Notes under the pieces: model-generated
Seen by the model: only the letters and a program-made list of their open reading frames with translations
Database searches by the model: none
What the model was told of the DNA's origin: nothing
Part shown: in pieces, positions 51,347-60,124 of the stretch
Numbering within the stretch: position 1 is the stretch's first letter
How the letters are laid out: each line of letters starts with the position of its first letter
Assembly: GCF_025685545.1 (NCBI RefSeq)
Contig: NZ_JAGSYC010000025.1
Location: 248,001-312,000, forward strand
Length of the DNA: 64,000 bases
From: Granulicella paludicola
Lineage (GTDB): Bacteria > Acidobacteriota > Terriglobia > Terriglobales > Acidobacteriaceae
Reading direction: 5' to 3'
Made by a program: the position numbers and the translations under genes

Positions 51347-52594
51347 TTGGAAACGGAACGCGATTTCGGTGAGCTGCGACAACGTGTCGACTACGCGATG
51401 GAGGACGTGTTGGCTGATGCCGCCTTCCGAAGCTCGGCACAGCTACAGTCATTGCTGCGCTACGTCGTAGAACACAGCTTTTCCGGCGAGGACAACCTGC
51501 TAAGAGAACGGGTGATCGGAGCCGCCGTCTTCGGCCGATCCCCTGACTACGATACGAGCAATGATCCTGTCGTCCGCATTCGCGCCGCCGAGTTGAGGAA
51601 ACGACTTGCACTCGTATATCAGAATCCCGCATTCCAAAAGCATGTCCGACTCCACATGCCGGTTGGTTCTTATCGTGTGCAGATGGAATGGTCTGGGGGG
51701 CCGTTGGCACTCCGGGAGACTCCAGCTAAAGTAGCTGCAAAAAGTCTGGACGACAACCTTTCGGCACCCTCCCAAACTAACCAACTTTGGAAATGGACTA
51801 CCGTGGCGTTGTTGGTTGTGCTTGCTGTCGTAACGATCCTCTTTTGGCCTCGGGACAGGGTTTTTAAATCCTTCTGGGCACCTTTTGCGAAAAGAGGCAG
51901 CACGACTCTCGTTATTAGCGGAAGCAACGCGGTTTATCGCTTTTCCGATGAGATCATGGATCGCTACGCCGCGGCCCATGACTTGCAGTCGCAAGGAATG
52001 GAATTCTTTATGGATTTGCCCGCGGATGGCACCCTCTCCGCCCGCGACCTTCACGCGTCCAGGACGAGTTTCGTGGCGCTTGGAGACGTTCGGGCTGTTG
52101 CGCTGCTTGTGGCACGCCTGACTCAAAACGGTGCCGCGTTCGAAAATCGCTTTCCTAACGACATCTCTTTTTCAGAGCTTCGAAAGAGTCCGGCAATCCT
52201 GGTAGGCGGCTTCAACAACCCTCTCACCCTAGAGCTGACGAAGAACCTGCGGTTCGTGATGGCCGATCGTCATTATATCGTGGACGGCCTGGATAGGAAA
52301 AGAAGTTGGAGTATCTACAAATCGAAAGACGCACACGACAACACCGAGGACTACGCGATTTTGACCCGCCTGGTCGGTGGAGAGGGGCAGGCGCCACTTC
52401 TGGTCGTGGCCGGCATGGGGCAATATGGGACGGTGGGGGCCACTGAGTTTGCTCTATCGCCGTCTATGCTGAATGAACTGAATCGGGTAGCAACAGCGGG
52501 GTGGCAGAAACACAACTTACAGGTCGTCCTGCATCTGAACGTCACCGACTTCAAAAACGCGCGACCGGAAATCATGGCGGTCCACAGTTGGTAG
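51347..52594 (+). CDS. Membrane-anchored regulator candidate with an acidobacterial N-terminal domain
   Basis: This 415-residue protein has an N-terminal cytoplasmic domain (about 1-110: FRSSAQLQSLLRYVVEHSFSG, LLRERVIGAAVFGRS, YDTSNDPVVRIRAAELRKRL, HMPVGSYRVQM), one helix (WTTVALLVVLAVVTILFWP, residues about 150-170) and an extracytoplasmic C-terminal domain with a TLVISGSNAVYRF strand. I associate this N-terminal domain with acidobacterial proteins often labelled adenylate-cyclase-like; its size and charged helices suggest DNA binding, but I cannot prove that. The C-terminal part may sense a ligand. TTG 51347 is the start, with GAGG eight bases upstream. Its divergent placement from the TonB receptor suggests it controls that operon. 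Confidence 0.6.
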   Translation: METERDFGELRQRVDYAMEDVLADAAFRSSAQLQSLLRYVVEHSFSGEDNLLRERVIGAAVFGRSPDYDTSNDPVVRIRAAELRKRLALVYQNPAFQKHVRLHMPVGSYRVQMEWSGGPLALRETPAKVAAKSLDDNLSAPSQTNQLWKWTTVALLVVLAVVTILFWPRDRVFKSFWAPFAKRGSTTLVISGSNAVYRFSDEIMDRYAAAHDLQSQGMEFFMDLPADGTLSARDLHASRTSFVALGDVRAVALLVARLTQNGAAFENRFPNDISFSELRKSPAILVGGFNNPLTLELTKNLRFVMADRHYIVDGLDRKRSWSIYKSKDAHDNTEDYAILTRLVGGEGQAPLLVVAGMGQYGTVGATEFALSPSMLNELNRVATAGWQKHNLQVVLHLNVTDFKNARPEIMAVHSW

Positions 52595-52648
52595 ATCGGC
52601 CGATACTGAGTAGAGCGGTCAGCTGAGATTCCTGCGATGCGTCCCAGT

Positions 52649-55489
52649 TCAGTTGGCGCGCAGGGGCTCTTTAGTCGTCCTGGTAAACGGTTCCGGGAGC
52701 CGCACGGTTCGAAAGTGAAATGTACCAGACCCTAATGTCAAGTCCAATACTTGGTTGTCGCGAGAGGAATCGAGAACACCGATAGCACGGTCTGCACGTA
52801 TGTTCCCCTCACGCCAATCGGTCTGAGCTGGAAGTCGGAGATGAAGCACGGCACCCACAGGGACGACGAGATCGACTGAAGCCTGGGTGCCCGCATGTTT
52901 CCAACGAAAATCGACCAGGCCCATGGGTGTTTGGTAGGACGCGGACGCGGAGGAGATGCTTGCGAGAAAAGATGGCTGGATGAGAACCGCTTCGCGGGCA
53001 TCCTTCGCCATATCGACATGAAGTCCTGCAAGGCCACGATAGAACCATTCCTCGCCGTGACCGAGCATGAAATGGTTCTGCGAGCTCTCCGGATTGGCGT
53101 CCCAGGCTTCGGTGAGCGTAGTTGCACCGCGCTCCAGTTGATAACCGTAACTGGGCGAATCCGTACGGGAGAACATGGCGAACAGGACGTCGGAACGACC
53201 GTTGTTTGTCAGCGCTCGAACAACGTAGTGGAAACCGATATCGCCTGAGGTGACGTGATCCCTGTGTGCGTGTATATCCGAGACAAGGTTCGCGAGGACG
53301 GCTTGCATATGACCTGGGGGCACCAGGCCGAGAGCAAGGGGAAGGGCATTCGCAGTCTGGCTTCCACGGTCGTACTGATTCGTTTCCGGGTGAAACAGCT
53401 TCGCATTGAAGGCATCACGAACGGCCTCTGCTTTTTGTGTATAGCTCGCTACGTCTTCAACGTGACCGAGCAGGGTCGCGATGCGTGCAAGCGTGGTGAG
53501 GTCTTCAAAGTAGACGCCGGTTGCAGTTACGTATCTGCTGGTAAGTTGCGAGGGGCCGGGGGGCTTCGGCCCAATGTCATACCAGTCGCCGAGGCCGTAG
53601 TTCAGCAGGCCGCCTTGCGATTTGCTTTCTAAATACGCAACATAGCGCTGCATGGCTGGATAGTTTGCCGTAAGGGGCCTAATGTCCCCGGTGTATTGAT
53701 AGAGCGCCCATGGACTGAGGATTACAGCGCTGCCCCATTCGGGAGAATCCCGGAAGGCATTGCTGTTTCCTTTATCATCCACAAATGCAACATACTCGGG
53801 CGCGATGGAAGGAACCAGCCCGTTCGGAAGTTGAGCGTCACGCATGTCGTCGCTCATCTTTTCGTAAAGACCTGTGACGTCGTAGTTGAGCATCAGCGTC
53901 GAAGCATTCAGATAGGTCTGCTCCAGCCATCCGAGCTTTTCGCGCGAGGGGCAGTCGGTGAGGACACTTGCGAGATTGCTGAGAACGGCGCGGTCGATCA
54001 GGACATGAATGCGCTGGAAGAGATCGTTTGAACTTGAAAAGCGACCAGCGATAGGAGCGTCGGCGTGTACGAAATCGCCGAGGAGGGAGAACTGTTTGGG
54101 AGGTGGGCCATCAGTGACCGTGACCTGGACGTAGCGGAAGCTATAGTAGGCGAAGCGAGGGTGCCAGGTTTCCGGACCTCCGCCGCGAAGGACATAGCTA
54201 TAGATCACCGGGTCTTGCGGCGTCGCTGCGGCGCTCCTTTGTGTGACTGTTCCATCAGAATTCAGCAGTTCGCCGGGGAGCATCTGGATCTTTAAGCCTG
54301 TAGAACCTTCTACGACGATCCGTGGCCAACCGCTGAAGTTTTCTCCGAGATCGTAAACGGTCACGCCCGGTCGAGGATGAGTAGTGCGGGTAGGACGATA
54401 GGTCTGAGCCACGATCATCGGAGCGGAGCGGCTTGCTGCGAGTCTGCCACCCGGACCTCCGACCTCGAGCGCGTGTTGCCATCCGTCTGCGGAGAAGCCT
54501 GCGTGGTCCCAGCCTGCGGGAAGCGCCCGCGCGTCGTAAACCTCTCCGCCGTACGTGGACGAATAGACGATGGGACCAGAGTGAGTCTGCCAGGAAGCAT
54601 CCGAGAGGAAGCTGTCGGAGGTCCCATCGGCGTAGCGGACTTCCAGTTGCAGAAGGCACTTTGGCTGGCCGAAGCTGCCCGTGAACTTGGTGTAGTGGCC
54701 CGTGACACCTTCTACGTTGTACATGCCGTTCCCAAGCAGAACACCGAAAACATTCGCACCGCCATGGAGAAGTCTGGCGACATCGTAGGTGTCATAGAGC
54801 ACGGTCTTGCGGTAATCCGTCCAGCCTGAGTTGAGGACTGTCTTCGTAACATCGCTTCCGTTCAGATGGACTTCGTATTGTCCCAGCCCGGCAACAAATA
54901 ACAATGCACTCGCAATCGGCTTCGTAACCGTGAATTCGCGTCGAAAGATTGGGAGTGGTGGCGGCTGCTTCGTGAGCCATTCGCCGGAGTGTTCCGAGGC
55001 TGTCGCGGTCGGGGCGGTGTCTGGTGCTGCCGCGATCCAGTGTGCGCGCCAGTCAGTTTGGGAAAGAAGTGCGGTCGTAAACTGCGAGACCTCGCTCCAG
55101 GGCCCGGCCGAGCCGTCTGGGGTCCACGTTTGCACCTGCCAGAAGTAGGTGGTTCGCGATTTGAGCGGAGGGCCTTCGTAAGGACGCTGCCAGTAGGTGG
55201 ATGAGGCAACGCGTCCGCTATCCCAGATCAAACCGGACTGTCTTTGAAGGTCATCCCTCGAAGTAGCGACTCGAAGGTGATACCCGGCCTGCTGAAGGTT
55301 GCGGGCATGCGGAGTGGTGGATTGGAGAGTCCATGCGAACATAGGTTTCGCCGTTGCGATACCGATGGGGTTGGAGCGAAGTTCAGTCGTGAGTTGAATC
55401 GGCCGAATATGCGATGCCTGGGCGCGTAGGCTACCCGTCGCCAGCAGCAGACCAAGACACGCGAAAAGGTAGGCAATTAGTCGCATCAT
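52649..55489 (-). CDS. GH78 alpha-L-rhamnosidase, exported
   Basis: This 946-residue protein has a Sec signal peptide (LIAYLFACLGLLLATGSLRAQ). GH78 features are in order: an N-terminal fibronectin-like domain (TYFWQVQTWTPDGSAGPWSE), a beta-sandwich with FVAGLGQYEVHLNG and TPDWR-type blocks (WTDYRKTVLYDTYDV), and the alpha/alpha barrel. DCPSREKLGW carries the general-acid Glu around residue 517, and the C-terminal base glutamate is in TEAWDANPESSQNHFMLG. It removes rhamnose from rhamnogalacturonan or flavonoid glycosides. It begins 19 bp after the GH95 gene on the same strand, so the two share a transcript. It converges on the regulator candidate. Confidence 0.93.
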   Translation of the reverse strand: MMRLIAYLFACLGLLLATGSLRAQASHIRPIQLTTELRSNPIGIATAKPMFAWTLQSTTPHARNLQQAGYHLRVATSRDDLQRQSGLIWDSGRVASSTYWQRPYEGPPLKSRTTYFWQVQTWTPDGSAGPWSEVSQFTTALLSQTDWRAHWIAAAPDTAPTATASEHSGEWLTKQPPPLPIFRREFTVTKPIASALLFVAGLGQYEVHLNGSDVTKTVLNSGWTDYRKTVLYDTYDVARLLHGGANVFGVLLGNGMYNVEGVTGHYTKFTGSFGQPKCLLQLEVRYADGTSDSFLSDASWQTHSGPIVYSSTYGGEVYDARALPAGWDHAGFSADGWQHALEVGGPGGRLAASRSAPMIVAQTYRPTRTTHPRPGVTVYDLGENFSGWPRIVVEGSTGLKIQMLPGELLNSDGTVTQRSAAATPQDPVIYSYVLRGGGPETWHPRFAYYSFRYVQVTVTDGPPPKQFSLLGDFVHADAPIAGRFSSSNDLFQRIHVLIDRAVLSNLASVLTDCPSREKLGWLEQTYLNASTLMLNYDVTGLYEKMSDDMRDAQLPNGLVPSIAPEYVAFVDDKGNSNAFRDSPEWGSAVILSPWALYQYTGDIRPLTANYPAMQRYVAYLESKSQGGLLNYGLGDWYDIGPKPPGPSQLTSRYVTATGVYFEDLTTLARIATLLGHVEDVASYTQKAEAVRDAFNAKLFHPETNQYDRGSQTANALPLALGLVPPGHMQAVLANLVSDIHAHRDHVTSGDIGFHYVVRALTNNGRSDVLFAMFSRTDSPSYGYQLERGATTLTEAWDANPESSQNHFMLGHGEEWFYRGLAGLHVDMAKDAREAVLIQPSFLASISSASASYQTPMGLVDFRWKHAGTQASVDLVVPVGAVLHLRLPAQTDWREGNIRADRAIGVLDSSRDNQVLDLTLGSGTFHFRTVRLPEPFTRTTKEPLRAN

Positions 55490-55508
55490 TTCCTCATAGG
55501 GGTTTCAG

Positions 55509-58010
55509 CTACAGAGCGGTCAGGCTCAATCGATAACGATGACCCGCACGCACGGGGAACTGAACCGTTCCAGGCCTTTCGCTTGAGGCTGAAAAGGTCT
55601 GGGTCGACCGCTGTGTGAACGTTTGTCCGGTAGGCGGACGAAGTAGGTGTTTGCCGTCGCGCAGGGCAAGGATCTCGACGGAGTCGAGGTGGCCGCCGCT
55701 CCAACGGAGCGAGACCTCCAGTCCTCCGCGCGCGCGTAGTCCCGTGACGGAGCCCTCAGTCCAGGCCCTCGGTAGAGCGGGTAGAAGGGCGATTTCACCG
55801 TCGTGGCTTTGGAGAAGGAGTTCGGCCATGGAGGCTGTGGCCCCGAAGTTTCCGTCGATTTGAAAGATGCTGCCGTTCGCTGCGGGATGGGTGTCAAAGA
55901 GATTGGCGCCCGTGCTGTGCTTGATCAGCATCTGCAACGACTCCCAGGCCATATCACCGTCGCCAAAGCGGGCCCACAAACCGATCGCCCAGGCGCGGCT
56001 CCAGCCGGTGTAGGCTCCGCCATGGGCGAGACGGCGTTCGAGTGAGACACGAGCGGCTTTGGCGAGGCGAGGGTTGTTGCGCGGAGTGATCTCGGCACCC
56101 GGGTAGATCGGATAAAGATGGGACATGTGGCGCTGGTCGGGTTGGTCTTCGACGAAGTCTTCGGACCATTCCTGAAGTTGCCCATAACGTCCGATCTGAT
56201 ACGGAGGCAGGCGGTTCAGCGTGGTGGATAGTCTTGCGGCAAAGTCTCGGTCCAGATCGAGCAGTTTCGAAGCATGGATCACGTTGCTGAAAAGCTCTCG
56301 AATGAGGGCGAGGTCCATGGTGCAACCCGCGCTTACGTCAGCACGCTTGCCATCAGGCGTGCGGAAGGTGTTTTCGGTCGAGAAGGAGGGACAGGTGGTG
56401 AGCAGCCCGTCTCCCCGTTCGATAAGCCAGTCCAGACAAAACTCCGCGGAGCCCTTCAACACAGGGTAGCTTTCACGCAGAAAGCGTAGGTCGCCAGTGA
56501 AGAGGTAATGCTCGTAGAAGTGTGCGCAAAGCCACGGACCGCTCATGCAGAAATTGGCCCAGGTGGGGTCTGACATGGGCAGACCCATGCCCACCGGAGC
56601 GGATTGTCGCCACAGGTCGACGTTATGGTGGGACACCCAGCCGTTGGCGCTGTAGTTGACGCGCGCGGTTTCAGCCCCATTGTGGGCGAGATCGGTAACC
56701 ATGTCGAACAGGGGCTGATGGCACTCCGAAAGGTTGCAGGTTTCGACGGGCCAGTAGTTCATCTGCACGTTGATGTTGGCGGTCCAGTTGGAACTCCAGG
56801 GAGGACGCAGATCAGCGTTCCATATGCCTTGTAAGTTTGCGGGCTGAGTGCCAGGACGCGAACTGGTCAGAAGGAGATAGCGACCGAAGTTAAAGTAGAG
56901 AGCGAGAAGCGCAGGATCGGGGGCCGCAACAAATAGCGATACGCGACGATCGGTGGTCATTCTGGCAGAATCGCCGGTTGACGATAGATCAAGCGAGGCG
57001 CGCCGATATAGCTTGCGATGGTCGGCAAGATGCTCGGTGTAGAGGCCGTCAAAGGAACGATGAGATGCTGCCTGCAAAGGTCGCTTCGCTGCGAGGAGGA
57101 CTTGATCTGCTGGTGTATCCGGCGCAACGGCGTAGGCTCTATATCCTGTGGCCAGGGAGATGAGAAGAACGAAGCTCGAAGCGTTCTGAATGGAGAGTGT
57201 TCCGTCCAACTTGCGATCAATCGAGCCGCCGGTGGCGGTGGCGTGAAGTGCTGCAGCGAAGAACATCCCCTTGCCGGGTTGGTCGCTGTACTGGATCGGG
57301 TCTTTGCTATCAAGATAGTTTGGAGCGGAATAGCTCGGCGCTTTGCCGGACATCTCAATCATGTTGCCGGAAGAGATCGAGGTGAACTGTAAAGCGCTCT
57401 CGAGGCGTACGGAAGCGTTGATACCTGACTTCCCTGTAGCCGTGAACCTGACGACAACCACCTGTGCGGGATGGGACACAAAAACTTCGCGCTTATACTG
57501 TGTGCCCGCACATTCGTACGACACGGTAGAAAGGCCAGCATCCAGGTCAAGTTCCCGACGGTATCCCGTTACCTCCGTGCCATGGTTCAATTCGATGATC
57601 AGATCGCCGAGCGGCTCATAAGCATCGTTGAAAGGCCCCTGCATTTTTCGCATCTCGTGGTCAGCGGCGACGTAATCTTTTTGTTCGAGGACCAGTTTGC
57701 GAACGACAGGAAGAGACTTTGGAGCGTTGGGGTTATTCCAGTTCTTGGGCGCTCCGGACCAAAGCGTGTCTTCGTTTAGAGCGAGCCTCTCTTTGGTCGG
57801 GGCACCGAAGACTGAGACGCCGATCCTCCCGTTGCCGAGCGGCAGAGCGTCTGCCCATTGCGGCGCTGACTTGTCGAACCAAAGACTATGGCTTCGGCGC
57901 AAAGAAGATTCGGTGGGAGATGCTTGCGCGAAAGCTCGCCGAACCTGGCTAGCTACAAGCGCCGAACTGGCGAGTCCAAGAAACCGTCGCCGCGTCGAGT
58001 TGAGGTTCAT
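55509..58010 (-). CDS. GH95 alpha-L-fucosidase/galactosidase, exported
   Basis: This 833-residue protein has a Tat signal ([24 protein letters not shown]). It matches GH95 throughout: [28 protein letters not shown], the Asn pair of [10 protein letters not shown] near residues 411-413, the PSFSTEN region with the Glu near 545, and the catalytic-base Asp in [10 protein letters not shown] near 717 (named by analogy with the Bifidobacterium AfcA fucosidase). The family inverts alpha-1,2-fucosyl or alpha-galactosyl linkages. Start ATG 58010 fits the Tat peptide. It sits between GH39 and GH78 genes on one strand, consistent with removal of fucose side groups from pectic or xyloglucan-type glycans. 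Confidence 0.92.
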   Translation of the reverse strand: MNLNSTRRRFLGLASSALVASQVRRAFAQASPTESSLRRSHSLWFDKSAPQWADALPLGNGRIGVSVFGAPTKERLALNEDTLWSGAPKNWNNPNAPKSLPVVRKLVLEQKDYVAADHEMRKMQGPFNDAYEPLGDLIIELNHGTEVTGYRRELDLDAGLSTVSYECAGTQYKREVFVSHPAQVVVVRFTATGKSGINASVRLESALQFTSISSGNMIEMSGKAPSYSAPNYLDSKDPIQYSDQPGKGMFFAAALHATATGGSIDRKLDGTLSIQNASSFVLLISLATGYRAYAVAPDTPADQVLLAAKRPLQAASHRSFDGLYTEHLADHRKLYRRASLDLSSTGDSARMTTDRRVSLFVAAPDPALLALYFNFGRYLLLTSSRPGTQPANLQGIWNADLRPPWSSNWTANINVQMNYWPVETCNLSECHQPLFDMVTDLAHNGAETARVNYSANGWVSHHNVDLWRQSAPVGMGLPMSDPTWANFCMSGPWLCAHFYEHYLFTGDLRFLRESYPVLKGSAEFCLDWLIERGDGLLTTCPSFSTENTFRTPDGKRADVSAGCTMDLALIRELFSNVIHASKLLDLDRDFAARLSTTLNRLPPYQIGRYGQLQEWSEDFVEDQPDQRHMSHLYPIYPGAEITPRNNPRLAKAARVSLERRLAHGGAYTGWSRAWAIGLWARFGDGDMAWESLQMLIKHSTGANLFDTHPAANGSIFQIDGNFGATASMAELLLQSHDGEIALLPALPRAWTEGSVTGLRARGGLEVSLRWSGGHLDSVEILALRDGKHLLRPPTGQTFTQRSTQTFSASSERPGTVQFPVRAGHRYRLSLTAL

Positions 58011-58169
58011 GTTCTGTCCCTGTTGTGTCTATGCTAAGAATCGTAAAAGTTTATAGATGAAGGTTCACTTTCTTTAGAGAAAATGTCAAATTGAGCAAAC
58101 GCTGAAATGCGATCCCTGCCCACAACCTCGCATTCCGACGAGTGCTTCTGAATGGAGCGTAATGAGGAG

Positions 58170-59825
58170 CTACTTTATTTGCTTCAGCCGTATCACTGTC
58201 CAGGCCTCGATAGGGCGTCGAATGTGGAGCTGTCCGTTGATTTCCGCGCAAAGGTATTCCTGCTTTGTGGCCCACGCGCTCCTTTTCAGCAAAGATGTTT
58301 GTTCCCGGGTCGGCGGTTCAGGTCGTCCCATCTGCTCCCAGGTGAGTACGGGGTTGCCATGGGTTTTGTCCAGTGTCTCCAGCAGGAAGACGGCTCCAGG
58401 TTTGAGCCCCGTGAGCGTGACGTCAAGGGCTCTGGCAGAACCGGTCTCGACGATCTTGTCAGCTTCCTCTACGGTCGCTGTCTTAGGTAGGGAGATCTTG
58501 ATCTCCTTTGGATAGTTGTAGAAGACGCCGGAGAGGCGGCGGTTAGAACTGTCGCGCGTCAGAATGCCGCCTTCAGTTCTTGCCAATTCGTTATCCCCCA
58601 AGTCGTTCATGAAGCGGTAAGCGGTGAAGGCGGGCTTCACAATTTGCTGGTAGTTGATGAGGCCGAAGCCACCGTGAAATACGGAGTCAGTTTTGCGCTC
58701 TTCCTCAAAGACATCGGTGAATACCCAGTAGGAGAGGGAATCGACAAGGCCAATCGATTCCAGGTTCGTCTTGGCGATAAAGGCCGCCGCTGCGAGGGAG
58801 TCATGGGAGTGATCCAGCGGGGAAGGGCTCGAACTCCATTCTGTGAGCTGGATCTCTGCCTTTGGATAGGCGCTGTGATCGACGATACGGCGTAATGTGG
58901 TCAGGTCGGCGTGCGTAGAGTCGATATTGCGTCGCACGCGGGACTGAGGCTGTCCGGCCACATCCAGCGGAAAGTCGGTCGGGTAGGGATGCGTGGAGAC
59001 GAAGTCTACGGGCAGATGGTTGGCGGCACAGTAGCGAAGAAAGTCTTCGATCCAGATCGGCTGCCAGTCCCCGCCTTCACCGCTGGAGACCGCCTTGTCG
59101 GCAAGTTGCTTTGCCGCGCCGTTCTGCAGGGCGACGTCGGGGATGTGGAAGTTACTGGTCGCCGGGCCGCCAACACGGAGATGCGGGTCGATTGCTTTCA
59201 CCGTTTCGGCGGTGATCTTGTAGAGCTCGAAGTACTGTTCCTGGGTCCCGTTCTTGAAGAAATAGCGGAGGTTGGGTTCATTCCATACCTCGAAGTACCA
59301 AGTGCGTACCTCTTCCGCGCCATAGCGCTGGATGCAGTGCTGCACAAGATGGCTTACGAGGGCAGCCCACTTGTTGTAGTCGTTGGGCGGGCTGCCGTTG
59401 GCCTTCCACCAGAAGTCGGTGTTGGTGACGGTGGCGAGTTCCTGCGGAACGAAGCCGAGTTCGACGAAGGGCTTGACGCCGGTCGCAAGCATCCTGTCGA
59501 AGACATCGTCGACGTATTGGAAGTTATAGATCGGATGGCCGTCTGGGTCTTCGCGGTAGACGAACATGTCGTCGTGAAATATGCCATGAAAGCGGACGTA
59601 TTGAAAGCCGCCGTATTGATGGGCGGTTTGGAGCTCTTCCTGCCAGGTAGCGCGGAGCGCTTCATTGGCTCGGCCCGCGCCCACGACCTTGCTCCAATAG
59701 TGGATCAGAGGTCTGCCTGGCGTCCCAGCGTCGACCTTCAGCATGATAGCGGGGGCCTGTGCTTGGGTAACGAGTGAGATCGCCGTAGCTATCGCGAGGA
59801 CAGCAAGGGCCCGGGGAAAGAGCAT
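58170..59825 (-). CDS. GH39-type beta-xylosidase-like glycosidase, exported
   Basis: This 551-residue protein has a signal peptide (ALAVLAIATAISLVTQAQA). GH39 blocks: GGFQYVRFHGIFHDDMFVY, NFQYVDDVFDRMLATGVKPFVELGFVP, the acid/base Glu near 183 in FEVWNEPNLRYFF, and the nucleophile Glu near 328 in IQLTEWSSSPSP, followed by the C-terminal beta-sandwich. The family includes beta-xylosidases, alpha-L-iduronidases and other activities. Given the neighbours, action on xylose or arabinose side chains is the likelier choice. Its start faces the divergent TonB receptor 2 across a region holding two LacI-type operators, so it is the likely first gene of a GH39-GH95-GH78 transcript. Confidence 0.88.
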   Translation of the reverse strand: MLFPRALAVLAIATAISLVTQAQAPAIMLKVDAGTPGRPLIHYWSKVVGAGRANEALRATWQEELQTAHQYGGFQYVRFHGIFHDDMFVYREDPDGHPIYNFQYVDDVFDRMLATGVKPFVELGFVPQELATVTNTDFWWKANGSPPNDYNKWAALVSHLVQHCIQRYGAEEVRTWYFEVWNEPNLRYFFKNGTQEQYFELYKITAETVKAIDPHLRVGGPATSNFHIPDVALQNGAAKQLADKAVSSGEGGDWQPIWIEDFLRYCAANHLPVDFVSTHPYPTDFPLDVAGQPQSRVRRNIDSTHADLTTLRRIVDHSAYPKAEIQLTEWSSSPSPLDHSHDSLAAAAFIAKTNLESIGLVDSLSYWVFTDVFEEERKTDSVFHGGFGLINYQQIVKPAFTAYRFMNDLGDNELARTEGGILTRDSSNRRLSGVFYNYPKEIKISLPKTATVEEADKIVETGSARALDVTLTGLKPGAVFLLETLDKTHGNPVLTWEQMGRPEPPTREQTSLLKRSAWATKQEYLCAEINGQLHIRRPIEAWTVIRLKQIK

Positions 59826-59857
59826 GATTCTCCTATGGGTGGCCTGACAGAGATCTT

Positions 59858-59873
59858 AAGTAAACGTTAACTT
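59858..59873. promoter_or_regulatory. LacI-type operator copy 1
   Basis: AAGTAAACGTTAACTT is palindromic around the central CG with one mismatched pair (A/A). Confidence 0.65.
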
Positions 59874-59946
59874 GCATTTCGGCATGGTCTTTACTGTAAG
59901 TTCTTGAGAGTGTATCCGCTGACGACTCTGAGTGTATTGCAAAAAA

Positions 59947-59976
59947 TCAGCCAAAGTAAACGTTAACTTTGGCTGA
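59947..59976. promoter_or_regulatory. LacI-type operator copy 2, extended palindrome
   Basis: The arms TCAGCCAAAGT and ACTTTGGCTGA pair perfectly around an AAACGTTA core with one mismatched pair. The 16-bp core is identical to operator 1. Confidence 0.7.
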
Positions 59977-60124
59977 CGTCGGCCAAGCGCAGGCTTAACT
60001 GTAAATTCACTTGTACAAAGTTACCTTCACCGGTGAATCTGCTCCGTCTTCCAACAACCCTTTTGAAATGACATGAGGGGACAGGGTAGACGAACTGCAA
60101 CGAGCTCTTGGAGGTTCAATCGCA

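Larger units (their letters stand above)
59826..60124. promoter_or_regulatory. Divergent promoter region with two LacI-type operators
   Basis: This 299-bp gap lies between the GH39 gene (minus strand) and TonB receptor 2 (plus strand). Operator 1 is AAGTAAACGTTAACTT at 59858-59873. Operator 2 is a 30-bp palindrome at 59947-59976 with the same AAGTAAACGTTAACTT core. Both have a central AACGTT, the hallmark of LacI/CcpA-family sites, and their centres are 96 bp apart. No clean -35/-10 pair stands out. Confidence 0.6.
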
